Shown piece by piece: positions 1 to 7,665 of a stretch of DNA of 13,472 bases. How positions within the stretch are numbered: the first letter of the stretch is position 1; every line of letters begins with the position of its first letter. Source of the stretch: Saprospiraceae bacterium (GTDB lineage Bacteria > Bacteroidota > Bacteroidia > Chitinophagales > Saprospiraceae); assembly GCA_022842255.1 (NCBI GenBank), contig JALHPW010000055.1, positions 1 through 13,472 of the forward strand. The letters are read 5' to 3'. Under the pieces are notes generated by a model that ran no database searches, had not been told where the DNA came from, and saw nothing but the letters and a program-made list of their open reading frames with translations. A program made the translations under genes and the position numbers.

Positions 1-2
1 TG

Positions 3-596
3 ATCTCCTTAATGGCTTTCAACAACCCGTATTGGACCTATAAACTGAAGCATTGGCCGCACCAGGAGGTTCGGCACGGTGAATATTACCGCTGGTTGAC
101 CAGTGGTTTCCTGCACGGCGATGTAATGCACTTGGCGTTTAACATGATTACCCTGTATTTCTTTGGTAGGATTGTGGAGCAATGGTTCAGCATCGTGTTT
201 CCGGACTTTGGGGGCATCATTTACCTGTTTTTTTACCTCGTTGCCATTGTGGCCGCTTCATCTGCCACTTTTTTCAAATATCGGGAGTCGCCCAGTTTTG
301 CCAGCATCGGGGCTTCCGGGGCTGTGGCAGCGGTGTTGTTTGCCTCCATCCTAATTTTGCCAACCAACAAAATATACCTCTTTTTTATCCCGATTGGCAT
401 CCCCGGTTTCATTTTTGGCATCCTGTACCTCTGGTTCAGCGCCTATGAAGCAAAACGCGGACAAGACAATATTGACCACACTGCTCACTATTACGGGGCG
501 ATTTTTGGCTTTTTCTTTCCCATTGTGTTCGAACCGGGATTGGTACCGATGTTTATCATGCAGTTGCAGACTTGGTTTGCAGGTTTGGGGCAATAG
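3..596 (+). CDS. Rhomboid-family intramembrane serine protease, 5' end cut off by the window
   Basis: Rhomboids cleave transmembrane helices of other proteins inside the bilayer with a Ser-His dyad. Numbered from the Met at position 12, the sequence shows the HxxxN motif of TM2 (H40, N44), the GxSG nucleophile motif GASG with catalytic Ser102, and the TM6 motif HYYGAIFG with catalytic His159. Several hydrophobic helices lie between them. The L1-loop-like stretch GEYYRWLTSGFLHGDVMHL is typical of Bacteroidota rhomboids. The frame stays open upstream of the Met to the window edge (Ile-Ser-Leu before it). Family members normally have a first membrane helix just before this point, so the true start is probably outside the window. 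Both active-site residues are present, so it should be an active protease. Its substrate cannot be told. Family assignment is confident. Confidence 0.9.
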   Translation: MSLMAFNNPYWTYKLKHWPHQEVRHGEYYRWLTSGFLHGDVMHLAFNMITLYFFGRIVEQWFSIVFPDFGGIIYLFFYLVAIVAASSATFFKYRESPSFASIGASGAVAAVLFASILILPTNKIYLFFIPIGIPGFIFGILYLWFSAYEAKRGQDNIDHTAHYYGAIFGFFFPIVFEPGLVPMFIMQLQTWFAGLGQ

Positions 597-675
597 GTCA
601 CGGATTTAATGCGCAGGAGATGTTTGGACGCGGACATTTTTTGGGGAAAATTAGCCGATACCTGCCCATGCGCCC

Positions 676-683
676 TACCTTTG
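676..683 (+). promoter_or_regulatory. Bacteroidota -7 promoter box (TACCTTTG) for the thioredoxin gene
   Basis: TACCTTTG matches the Bacteroidota sigma-A -7 consensus TAnnTTTG exactly and is followed by C, as is common. It lies about 70 bases before the thioredoxin ATG, which would give a leader of roughly 60 bases. A good -33 TTTG is not seen at the usual spacing; TTAG at 651-654 (21-base spacer) is the nearest candidate. The rest of 597-751 shows no other clear feature. Confidence 0.55.
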
Positions 684-751
684 CAACCAAATTAATCTTT
701 CGGCGTTACAATACCGAACTTCAAATTTGCACAACAAAATAGTTTTTTAAA

Positions 752-1069
752 ATGGCACACGAATTCACAGACGCGAGCTTCAAATCAGAAGTGCTCGACA
801 GCGATAAACTCACCGTAATTGACCTTTGGGCAGAATGGTGCGGCCCTTGCCGTATGATGAGCCCGTTAATCGAAGAACTTTCTTCGGAATACGCTGGAAA
901 GGCCGTGGTTGGAAAACTCAACGTAGACGACAACCCTGAAGTCCCCTCCAACTATAACGTGCGTGGCATTCCCACCTTCCTTTTCCTGAAAAATGGCGAA
1001 TTGGTTGACAAAGTGGTGGGCGCGCAGACCAAACAGTTCTTGAAAGACAAGATTGAGGCGCATATCTAA
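752..1069 (+). CDS. trxA: Thioredoxin
   Basis: This is a small cytoplasmic dithiol-disulfide oxidoreductase that reduces protein disulfides and is recycled by thioredoxin reductase. The 105-residue length is normal for a single-domain thioredoxin. The active site WCGPC is present with Cys30 and Cys33, the buried Asp24 lies in the strand before it (VIDLW), and the cis-proline Pro74 lies in GIPTF. There is no signal peptide, so it is a cytosolic thioredoxin and not a periplasmic ResA/TlpA type. The ATG at 752 is preceded by an A/T-rich stretch without a Shine-Dalgarno sequence. The gene has its own promoter box upstream and a strong terminator 24 bases after the stop, so it is most likely monocistronic. 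Assignment is secure; whether this is the main trxA or one of several paralogues cannot be told here. Confidence 0.95.
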   Translation: MAHEFTDASFKSEVLDSDKLTVIDLWAEWCGPCRMMSPLIEELSSEYAGKAVVGKLNVDDNPEVPSNYNVRGIPTFLFLKNGELVDKVVGAQTKQFLKDKIEAHI

Positions 1070-1093
1070 ACAATACCAGTCTCCCAATTTTAC

Positions 1094-1130
1094 AAGCGGT
1101 CGGGCAGCAAAAGCTGCTCGACCGCTTTTT
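1094..1130 (+). terminator. Intrinsic terminator after the thioredoxin gene
   Basis: A 15-base stem (1094-1108 against 1113-1127) pairs fully apart from one G-T wobble. It closes on an AAAA loop and ends in a run of five T (1126-1130). This is a textbook Rho-independent terminator for the gene ending at 1069. Confidence 0.9.
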
Positions 1131-1166
1131 GTTTGCAAAAGAAAAGCCCACTTGAGCGGACTTTTA

Positions 1167-1174
1167 TAGTTTTG
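1167..1174 (+). promoter_or_regulatory. Candidate -7 promoter box (TAGTTTTG) for the DUF2723 gene
   Basis: TAGTTTTG fits TAnnTTTG and is followed by C. It lies after the thioredoxin terminator and about 100 bases before the chosen start of the DUF2723 gene, so an independent transcript is plausible. No convincing -33 TTTG is found at 19-21 bases, so the call is tentative. Confidence 0.4.
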
Positions 1175-1273
1175 CGCGGTCTTTGAAAACCCAACCACCG
1201 ATTCTTATCTGATTTAGTGCTCTAAGCATCGGACGGATTTTTGAACGGAATTGCTTTCACACACATCGAAAAC

Positions 1274-4200
1274 ATGAATTTTTCCTTTAAAACGCTCAAC
1301 AACCTCGCAGGCTGGATCACTTTTGGCATTGCAGCAGTCGTACTTGGCTTGGCTGCCGAGCCGACCGGAAGCCTCTGGGACTGTGGTGAATTTATCTCAG
1401 GCGCCTATAAACTTCAGGTTGTACACCCGCCCGGTGCGCCTATTTTCCTCTTGGTAGGTCGTTTGTTTGCCTGGGTTGGGGGGATGCTTTCCAGCGACCC
1501 TGCCAACATCGCTTATTCCGTCAACCTGCTCTCCGCCATTTGTACGGCGTTTACCGGACTATTCGTTTGCTGGAGTACCAGTATTCTGGCGCGATTGATT
1601 TTGGTGGGCCGCGATACCGATCCCGTTGGTGGACAAGCCGTTGCAGCCGTAGGTGCTGGCGTAGTGGCTGGACTCTGCACCGCTTTCACTTCTTCCATCT
1701 GGTTTTCCGCTGTGGAAGGTGAGGTGTACGCCATGTCCACGTTTTTCACGGCCATGACCCTTTGGGCTACCCTGAAATGGTACAACCTGCCTGACAAGCC
1801 TGAGGCTGACCGCTGGTTAGTTTTTGCGTTTTTCTCCACCGCGCTTTCAATCGGGGTTCACTTGCTGAGCCTTTTGACCTTCCCAGCGCTGGCGATGTTT
1901 TACTACTTTAAAAAATCGAAGAAACCCACCGCAATGGGTACTTTGATTGCCGCAGGCGTAGGGATGGCATTTATCATCGCCATTCAAAAATTGATCATCG
2001 CGGGCATCCCGACGATGTGGGCATTTTTTGACAAACTAATGGTCAACAGCTTTGGGGCGCCGTTTTATTCCGGCATTATCCCGGTTTTGTTGATTTTCAG
2101 CGGGGCAATCTGGCTAGGCCTGCGCCACGCCCAACGTACTGGCAATGGACTCCTACAGCGGGTGGTGGTTGCCTTAGGCGTGGTCATCGTAGCGTATTTC
2201 TCCTACGGCATGGTTATCATTCGTGCCAACGCCAATACGCCCATCAACATGAACGACCCTTCCGATCCGATGCGTCTGCTCCCCTACCTTAACCGGGAAC
2301 AATACGGGGAACGTCCGCTCATTCGCGGTCCGCACTTTGACGCACAACCCACCGGAATCAACACCGAAGAGCGTTATGGCCGGGTAGGCAATCGTTACGC
2401 CATTGTGGATGAAAAAGTGGATTATGAATACTCTTCCAACGACAAGGCCCTGTTTCCTAGGATGGGAGATTACTCACAGAACCGCCCTTCCCTATACCGA
2501 AAATGGATAGACAAACCATCCGGAGTTCCTACTTTGGGCGACAACATCGAATTTTTCTGGAAATACCAGTTGGGCTGGATGTATTGGCGCTATTTTATGT
2601 GGAATTTCTCTGGCCGACAAAATGGCGACCAAGGCTATTATGCCTGGGATCCAACGGCAGGAAACTGGATAACCGGAATCGATGCCATTGATGCTGGCCG
2701 AATTGGCAATCAAGCAGAATTGCCTGATTTTCAAAAGAATAACCAAGGGCGGAACAAGTACTACATGATTCCATTCCTGCTTGGTTTGTTGGGTATGTTT
2801 TTCCATTACCGGAGCAGGCCACGCGATTTTGCAGCCATTATGGCCTTGTTTATCATAACCGGGATTGGTATCATTGTCTATTCCAACCAGCCTCCCAACG
2901 AACCCCGTGAGCGCGACTACGTATTGGCTGGTTCGTTCTTTACCTTCTGCATCTGGATTGGATTGAGCGTCGTGGCAATTTGGGACATGTTGAACAAAAG
3001 CCTGAAAGGCGCTGCAGCCCCTGTGGCTACCGTGCTTGCACTTTCTGCGCCCATGCTCATGGTTACGCAAAACTGGGACGACCACAGCCGCGCCCACCAC
3101 TTTGCCAGCCGCGATTATGCCAGCAACTTCCTCAATTCCTGTGCTCCCAACGCCATCATCTTTACGTACGGCGACAACGATACTTATCCGCTCTGGTATT
3201 GCCAGGAAGTAGAGGGCATCCGAACAGACGTGCGGGTGGTGAACCTATCGCTCATCGCCGTGGATTGGTACATCGATCAACTCCGCCGGGCCGTGAATGA
3301 CTCGCCAGCCATCGAAATGAGCATCCCACGCGAGCAATTGCGCGGCTTCAAACGGGTACAAACTCCCTTCTTTGCACCTCGCGGCGAAAAAGAAATGGAT
3401 ATTCAACAGGTGTTGAAATTCCTTGGGGAAGATCACAAACAAGCATCGGGTGGTGGTCGTGATTTAGACACCTATCTGCCGACCCGTAAAATATCCATCC
3501 CGGTGAACAAGCAGTGGTTCATAGACAACAAATTGGTGGCCGGACCAGATTCGACCCTGGTGGATACCCTGCACATTGACCTTGGTAAGGACAAAAAATA
3601 CATCATCAAAGACGAGTTGGCCATGTTGGACATCGTGGGCTCAAACCTCGGCAAACGGCCTATTTATTGGGCGGTGACCTGTCGCGAGGACAAACTGTTG
3701 GGCCTTGAAGATTATCTCCAACTAGAAGGCCTCGGGCTTCAGGTCGTGCCCAAAAAAGTAAAGAGTTCCATGGAAGCCTACGGCATCATCGGCTCAGGAA
3801 GCGTGAACAGCGACCAGATGTTCCAAAACATCATGGAAAAATGGAAATGGGGCAACTTTGACAAACAGCGTTCGTATGTGGACCGCTCCTATATGCCCAG
3901 TTTGCAAACCATGCGGGTGAGTATTATCCGTCTGGCCCGTCAACTGGTAGTAGAAGGCAAAAAAGAGAAAGCGGTGGCACTGGTGGACAAGTATTTTGAG
4001 GTATTCCCACAAATGAACTTCCCGTACGACCAGTTTACGGCCTTCATGGCCGATATCTATGCGCTCAGCGGGGAAAAAGCAAAGGCGGCAGCCAAAATTC
4101 GGGAAATTGCCACCCAAATGGAACAGCAATTCCGTTTCTACGAATCGCTCGACTCCGATTTCAAAAAAGGCTACAAGCAAGACAATGATTACACCATGTC

Positions 4201-4330
4201 GACCGTACAAAACCTCCTGAAAATGGCGGCAAACATGGAAGACAATGCCTTGTACCAGGAACTGGAAACAAAATTCCAGGCCTATATGCCCAAAATGCCA
4301 AAAGGTGCTCCACAGGGGCTGCCTAATTGA
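1274..4330 (+). CDS. DUF2723 membrane protein, TMEM260/O-mannosyltransferase-like, with helical-repeat C-terminus
   Basis: A 1018-residue polytopic membrane protein. The N-terminus carries the DUF2723 signature: after the first membrane helix comes EPTGSLWDCGEFISGAYKLQ, with acidic Asp36 and Glu39, then HPPGAP (His51 on). This arrangement resembles the first-loop acidic motif of GT-C glycosyltransferases. Several more helices run to about residue 310, and a second hydrophobic block with further helices lies near 500-595. The conserved soluble part begins near residue 596 and includes TYGDNDTYP (631-639). Residues about 880-950 look like TPR-type helical repeats. The family is known in Bacteroidota and is homologous to animal TMEM260, a protein O-mannosyltransferase, so envelope or secreted-protein glycosylation is an inference. 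The frame also opens with a TTG at 1241, but the ATG at 1274 sits directly before the first helix and is preferred. It is followed by a repeat-filled gap and the osmC gene. Confidence 0.88.
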   Translation: MNFSFKTLNNLAGWITFGIAAVVLGLAAEPTGSLWDCGEFISGAYKLQVVHPPGAPIFLLVGRLFAWVGGMLSSDPANIAYSVNLLSAICTAFTGLFVCWSTSILARLILVGRDTDPVGGQAVAAVGAGVVAGLCTAFTSSIWFSAVEGEVYAMSTFFTAMTLWATLKWYNLPDKPEADRWLVFAFFSTALSIGVHLLSLLTFPALAMFYYFKKSKKPTAMGTLIAAGVGMAFIIAIQKLIIAGIPTMWAFFDKLMVNSFGAPFYSGIIPVLLIFSGAIWLGLRHAQRTGNGLLQRVVVALGVVIVAYFSYGMVIIRANANTPINMNDPSDPMRLLPYLNREQYGERPLIRGPHFDAQPTGINTEERYGRVGNRYAIVDEKVDYEYSSNDKALFPRMGDYSQNRPSLYRKWIDKPSGVPTLGDNIEFFWKYQLGWMYWRYFMWNFSGRQNGDQGYYAWDPTAGNWITGIDAIDAGRIGNQAELPDFQKNNQGRNKYYMIPFLLGLLGMFFHYRSRPRDFAAIMALFIITGIGIIVYSNQPPNEPRERDYVLAGSFFTFCIWIGLSVVAIWDMLNKSLKGAAAPVATVLALSAPMLMVTQNWDDHSRAHHFASRDYASNFLNSCAPNAIIFTYGDNDTYPLWYCQEVEGIRTDVRVVNLSLIAVDWYIDQLRRAVNDSPAIEMSIPREQLRGFKRVQTPFFAPRGEKEMDIQQVLKFLGEDHKQASGGGRDLDTYLPTRKISIPVNKQWFIDNKLVAGPDSTLVDTLHIDLGKDKKYIIKDELAMLDIVGSNLGKRPIYWAVTCREDKLLGLEDYLQLEGLGLQVVPKKVKSSMEAYGIIGSGSVNSDQMFQNIMEKWKWGNFDKQRSYVDRSYMPSLQTMRVSIIRLARQLVVEGKKEKAVALVDKYFEVFPQMNFPYDQFTAFMADIYALSGEKAKAAAKIREIATQMEQQFRFYESLDSDFKKGYKQDNDYTMSTVQNLLKMAANMEDNALYQELETKFQAYMPKMPKGAPQGLPN

Positions 4331-4332
4331 AT

Positions 4333-4446
4333 TGGTTATTGGTGACTGGTTATTGGTTACTGGTTAAATTCGTAATCACCAATAACCAGTCACCAATAAC
4401 CAGTCAACCAATAACCAGTCAACCAATAACCAGTCAACTAATAACC
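4333..4446. repeat. Heptad inverted-repeat element 1 (TGGTTAY type)
   Basis: This element fills nearly the whole gap between the DUF2723 stop (4330) and the osmC start (4457). The left arm is five exact head-to-tail heptads: tggttat, tggtgac, tggttat, tggttac, tggttaa (4333-4367). The right arm carries the reverse complement. 4333-4357 and 4378-4402 form a perfect 25-bp inverted repeat around a 20-base spacer. The right arm then continues with further accaataaccagtc-type units of 14-15 bases to 4446, so it is longer than the left arm. It could form a large hairpin in the transcript just before osmC. There is no target-site duplication and no coding content; ORFs through it are artefacts. Confidence 0.9.
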
Positions 4447-4456
4447 ACACCCAATC

Positions 4457-4900
4457 ATGGCTCATTTCAAACGTACAGCAACTGCCGCATGGCGCGGCAC
4501 CGGGGCAGAAGGCTCTGGCTCACTCAGTGGCCCATCGGGCGTACTGGACAACACCCCTTATTCTGCCGCAAAACGTTTTCAGAACGAAGACGGCAAGGCG
4601 GGCACCAACCCTGAAGAACTCATTGCGGCCGCCCATGCGGGTTGCTACATCATGGCGCTGAGTTTTCAACTTTCAGGTGCGGGGTTTCCTCCAACGGAAC
4701 TTCGTTGCTCGGCCACCATCGACATGGAAAAAGGGGATGCAGGCTGGGGTTTTGCAAAAATCACCCTACAATTGGAAGCAGAAGTGCCCGGTATCGATTC
4801 AGCAAAATTCCAAGAGTTGGCCGCTGCTGCCAAAGGAGGTTGTCCGGTAAGCAAGGCGCTTTCAGCAGTACCGATTGAGTTGGAAGCTCGTTTGGTTTAA
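4457..4900 (+). CDS. osmC: OsmC-family peroxiredoxin
   Basis: OsmC proteins are small cytoplasmic thiol peroxidases that reduce organic hydroperoxides, acting as dimers. The 147-residue protein matches the E. coli OsmC type along its length. It has a conserved Arg40 region (KRFQNEDG), TNPEELIAAAHAGC with Cys63, and GGCPVSKAL with Cys129; the two cysteines are the peroxidatic and resolving residues of the family. The Leu-Ser-Gly-Pro-Ser-Gly-Val-Leu segment near residues 23-30 also fits OsmC better than Ohr. The ATG at 4457 is the first in frame with family homology. It lies only ten bases after the end of the heptad repeat element, so its translation start region may be influenced by that structure. 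No promoter box is seen in the repeat-filled gap, so it may be read from the DUF2723 promoter. Confidence 0.9.
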   Translation: MAHFKRTATAAWRGTGAEGSGSLSGPSGVLDNTPYSAAKRFQNEDGKAGTNPEELIAAAHAGCYIMALSFQLSGAGFPPTELRCSATIDMEKGDAGWGFAKITLQLEAEVPGIDSAKFQELAAAAKGGCPVSKALSAVPIELEARLV

Positions 4901-4908
4901 AGTTACCA

Positions 4909-4970
4909 GTAACAAGTTCCAAGACCACCTGAGGTTCGCCTACATTAAGCTTGCAACTTGCTACGCTTGC
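4909..4970. repeat. Possible degenerate inverted repeat in the gap after osmC
   Basis: gtaacaagtt (4909-4918) pairs with aacttgctac (4955-4964) with one mismatch around a 36-base spacer. The words gcttgc/acttgct recur near 4949-4970. The sequence gttaccagtaac recalls the words of element 1. It may be a decayed relative of the heptad elements or simple chance. Confidence 0.25.
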
Positions 4971-4979
4971 GAAAATACT

Positions 4980-5825
4980 ATGAAGAAGCAGTTACTTTTC
5001 GGAATGGTATTGGTTTCCTTCAGCCTTGCTGCGCAAAGCCCCTGGCCGCGCAGCAAGGCTGGTTTTTTTGGGCAAGTCGCCTGGCAAACCATACCTACGT
5101 ACGATGCCGTGTTTGAGTCTGAAAACCAGCTCAATATCCCGCTTGATCGTGAGTTGACTGAGCACACCCTTCAATTGTATGGGGAATATGGGTTGGGAAG
5201 GAGGACGACCATCGTGGCTGCCATGCCCTTGCGTTTTTTAAAAAATGGCGACTTCCTACCCGTTCCGTACACTGCACCCCAAACGGCCGAAGGCACCCTT
5301 ATAGGGCTTGGAAACGCTTCTTTGGCCATAAAAACGGCCATTTTTAAAGGCAATGTGCGACTAACGGGTTCTCTAAAACTCGATTTCCCAAGCAAGCAGT
5401 ACGACGACCCTACCGGGCTTCGAGCAGGTTATGATGCCTGGACTTTTCAACCTAGCCTGAGTACGGGCATGGGACTGGGCCGGGTGTATTGGTTTGCCCA
5501 TGCCGGTTATGGTTTTCGCAGCAATGACTACAGTTCGTTTTTGAACACAGGAGCAGAAATAGGCGTTAAAGCTTGGAAGTTTTGGCTCGTTGGTTTTTCC
5601 GAATTGCTCTATTCCCTGGAAAATGGTGAAGTGACACTTCCAGTAAACCAACGAATCAAAAACTTGTATGTGGATAAACAAGGATGGTGGTCTATAGGTG
5701 CTAAAACCATCTTTGAAGCCAATCCAAAGTGGGGCCTAACCGCTTCATTTGCCGGAGCCGGCTGGGCACAGTTTGTCCCAAAAAGTCCCGGAATCAGTCT
5801 AGGAGTGTACTATAAACAGGGTTGA
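4980..5825 (+). CDS. Secreted, probably outer-membrane, protein of unknown function
   Basis: I do not recognise a named family. The 281-residue product starts with a typical Sec signal peptide (MKKQLLFGMVLVSFSLAAQS, cleavage probably after Ala18, no lipobox cysteine). The rest is rich in alternating polar/hydrophobic and aromatic stretches with Gly turns, such as YGEYGLGRRTTIVAAMPLRF and VYWFAHAGYGFRS. This is the pattern of an outer-membrane beta-barrel, perhaps 10-14 strands. The closing residues (GISLGVYYKQG) look like a final strand. The frame is open back to a TTG at 4875 inside osmC, but the signal peptide places the start at the ATG at 4980. Transporter- or porin-like roles are possible but unsupported. 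The 80-base gap to osmC has no clear promoter, so co-transcription with osmC is possible. Confidence 0.75.
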   Translation: MKKQLLFGMVLVSFSLAAQSPWPRSKAGFFGQVAWQTIPTYDAVFESENQLNIPLDRELTEHTLQLYGEYGLGRRTTIVAAMPLRFLKNGDFLPVPYTAPQTAEGTLIGLGNASLAIKTAIFKGNVRLTGSLKLDFPSKQYDDPTGLRAGYDAWTFQPSLSTGMGLGRVYWFAHAGYGFRSNDYSSFLNTGAEIGVKAWKFWLVGFSELLYSLENGEVTLPVNQRIKNLYVDKQGWWSIGAKTIFEANPKWGLTASFAGAGWAQFVPKSPGISLGVYYKQG

Positions 5826-6024
5826 GTCCAAGCAAAAGGCCGCTCCGTATTTAGGTTTTGTTACCAAATACCCTGATTAAGCGAGTAAAAACGTACGCTC
5901 GTCGGGAAATACGCCCCCCCTACCCTTCCTATGCTCCACTTTTGACCCCGATTCAAATCCATAGTTCAACAATCCCCCAAATCAACAAATCACCAAAAAC
6001 AAAATCAATCGTTTTAAATCAACC

Positions 6025-6807
6025 ATGAGAAGGAACCACGAAATAGACTACAAAATTTACGGGGAAGAGATGCAATGTGTAGAGGTGGAATTGGACCCGC
6101 AAGAAACCGTAATTGCCGAATCGGGCAGTTTTATGTTCATGGACAACATGATCGAGATGGCCACTGTATTTGGGGATGCCAGCGACCGGACAGAGGGATT
6201 TTTTGGCAAACTCATGACAGCAGGTAAACGTTTGCTCACCGGCGAAAGCCTGTTCATGACTACCTTTACCAACCATGGGGGCGAAAAGCAGCGCGTCACC
6301 TTTGCTGCGCCTTATGCGGGCAAAATCGTACCGCTTGACCTGCAAACCCTGGGCGGAAAAATCGTTTGTCAAAAAGATGCGTTTCTCTGCGCAGCAAAAG
6401 GGGTACAAATTGGCATCGAGTTTCAGCGCAAACTCGGCACCGGTTTGTTCGGCGGCGAAGGGTTTATTATGCAAAAACTGGAAGGCGACGGCATGGCATT
6501 CGTGCACGCAGGTGGTTACATTTTGGAACGCGAACTGCGGGCAGGCGAAACCCTGCGGGTTGATACGGGCTGTATTGTGGCGTTTACCCAACAGGTCGAT
6601 TATGACATACAGTTTGTAAAAGGGATACGAAACATGGTTTTTGGCGGAGAAGGGCTGTTTTATGCCGTATTGCGTGGCCCCGGTAAAGTGTGGCTTCAAT
6701 CCCTGCCAGTAAGCCGTTTGGCTGCTAAATTATCCACTTACAGCCGCGGTGGCAAAGAAGAAGGCAGCATTTTGGGTGGCCTGGGCCGGATGGTGGATGG
6801 GGTGTGA
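6025..6807 (+). CDS. TIGR00266/AIM24-family protein
   Basis: The 260-residue protein has the features of the AIM24/TIGR00266 family (PF01987 type). These are an early AESGSFMFMDNMIEM segment (about residues 32-46), Gly-rich turns LGGKIVCQKDAFLCAAKGV in the middle, FGGEGFIMQKLEGDG, then the second-half motif DTGCIVAFTQQVDYDIQFVKG and FGGEGLFYAVLRGPGKVWLQSLP near the end. The family adopts a TRAP-like double beta-roll fold. In yeast the mitochondrial AIM24 affects cristae organisation; the bacterial function is unknown. There is no signal peptide or membrane helix. The ATG at 6025 follows an A-rich leader. In the 199-base gap before it (5826-6024) I see no convincing promoter box, terminator or repeat. 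The gene stands alone, with its own gap to the response regulator downstream. Confidence 0.88.
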   Translation: MRRNHEIDYKIYGEEMQCVEVELDPQETVIAESGSFMFMDNMIEMATVFGDASDRTEGFFGKLMTAGKRLLTGESLFMTTFTNHGGEKQRVTFAAPYAGKIVPLDLQTLGGKIVCQKDAFLCAAKGVQIGIEFQRKLGTGLFGGEGFIMQKLEGDGMAFVHAGGYILERELRAGETLRVDTGCIVAFTQQVDYDIQFVKGIRNMVFGGEGLFYAVLRGPGKVWLQSLPVSRLAAKLSTYSRGGKEEGSILGGLGRMVDGV

Positions 6808-6809
6808 TT

Positions 6810-6836
6810 CCCTCCTTCGCCTAGGCTATGGCGGGT
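6810..6836. other. Weak palindromic, REP-like sequence after the AIM24 gene
   Basis: Three bases past the AIM24 stop is a GC-rich stretch containing the palindrome gcctaggc and the pairing cgcc/ggcg, followed by taaaa. It could be a weak terminator or a REP-like remnant. Just downstream, aatgtggtcaat (6840-6851) recurs as aatgtggccaat (6858-6869), a short direct repeat before the response regulator gene. Confidence 0.25.
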
Positions 6837-6930
6837 AAAAATGTGGTCAATGGGAGGAATGTGGCCAATTTGGCAAGTAGATTAAGCTTCAAAACAACCA
6901 ACTATCCAATTCAAACGAATTTCCTATTCT

Positions 6931-7665
6931 ATGCTGAACGTGCTTATTGTTGACGATGAACCACTTGCACTTGATGTGCTCGAAACTTACATCGCCCAAA
7001 TGCCTGAGCTCAATCTCGTAAAACGTTGCTCCAATGCCTTGGAGGCCAACGATGCCTTGAAGAGCCACGCCATCGATTTGATGTTCCTCGATATCCAAAT
7101 GCCGCAACTGACCGGGATTGATTTTGTGAAAACGCTCAGCGACCCACCCATGATTGTGTTCACCACAGCCTACCCAAATTATGCTATCCAGGGTTTTGAC
7201 CTCAACGCGTTGGATTATTTGCTCAAGCCCATCTCCCTCGAACGCTTTATGAAGGCGGTCAACAAGGCCGTGGAACAGGCAGAACTTGCCAATGCAGACT
7301 ACAGCCAAAGTGGCGCGCCAGCAGTGAACGACGGATTGGATTTCTTCTTTGTGAAAGCAGACAAGAAATTGGTCAAGGTCAACTTCGAGGACATCATTTA
7401 CATCGAAGGCTTGAAAGACTACGTCATTATCCGACTCCTGCAGGGCCGTGTGATTACCCTACAGACCATGAAAAACCTGGAGGAGCGCTTACCCAAAAAC
7501 CTGTTCCGTCGCATCCACCGCTCTTTTATTGTAGCCATGGACAAAGTGTTGGCCATCGAAGGCAATATGGTGGAAGTGCAGGAAAAAGACAAACCAAAAC
7601 TCCTCCCCATCGGTAAAAACTACCGCGACGACCTGCTCAGGTTGATAGAGCAAAAAAGGCTATAA
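6931..7665 (+). CDS. LytTR-type response regulator (receiver + LytTR DNA-binding domain)
   Basis: The 244-residue regulator has a CheY-like receiver (about 1-120) and a LytTR DNA-binding domain (about 138-240). Receiver residues are all present: acidic pair Asp8-Asp9, phospho-acceptor Asp54 in FLDIQMP, Thr79 in TTAY, and Lys99 in LLKP. The LytTR part shows FFFVKADKKLVKV, IIYIEGLKDYVII and the FRRIHRSFIV motif. It is expected to be phosphorylated by a LytS-type kinase and to bind paired direct repeats in promoters. No kinase gene lies beside it on the same strand. The nearest is in the opposite-strand operon, whose own regulator is a clear paralogue. The gene ends exactly where the perfect inverted repeat at 7666 begins. 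The start is the ATG at 6931, the first with receiver homology. Confidence 0.93.
   Translation: MLNVLIVDDEPLALDVLETYIAQMPELNLVKRCSNALEANDALKSHAIDLMFLDIQMPQLTGIDFVKTLSDPPMIVFTTAYPNYAIQGFDLNALDYLLKPISLERFMKAVNKAVEQAELANADYSQSGAPAVNDGLDFFFVKADKKLVKVNFEDIIYIEGLKDYVIIRLLQGRVITLQTMKNLEERLPKNLFRRIHRSFIVAMDKVLAIEGNMVEVQEKDKPKLLPIGKNYRDDLLRLIEQKRL

Noticed and set aside
2492..3100. 202-codon open frame on the minus strand inside the DUF2723 gene
   Set aside because: It lies wholly within a clear membrane-protein gene, is His/Pro-rich with no family features, and has no promoter or neighbour to support it.
4327..4614. Open frame through element 1 that encodes a repetitive Thr-Ser-Gln-Pro-Ile peptide
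   Set aside because: The repetition comes from the heptad repeat, the start is a TTG in the DUF2723 stop region, and the rest is an out-of-frame shadow of osmC.
4875..4979. Upstream TTG extension of the outer-membrane protein gene by 35 codons
   Set aside because: It overlaps the end of osmC and would bury a clear signal peptide that begins at the ATG at 4980.
5826..6024. Possible promoter or small RNA in the gap before the AIM24 gene
   Set aside because: CACTTTTG near 5937 is only a partial -7 match without a -33 partner, and no convincing hairpin or terminator was found, so nothing was called.
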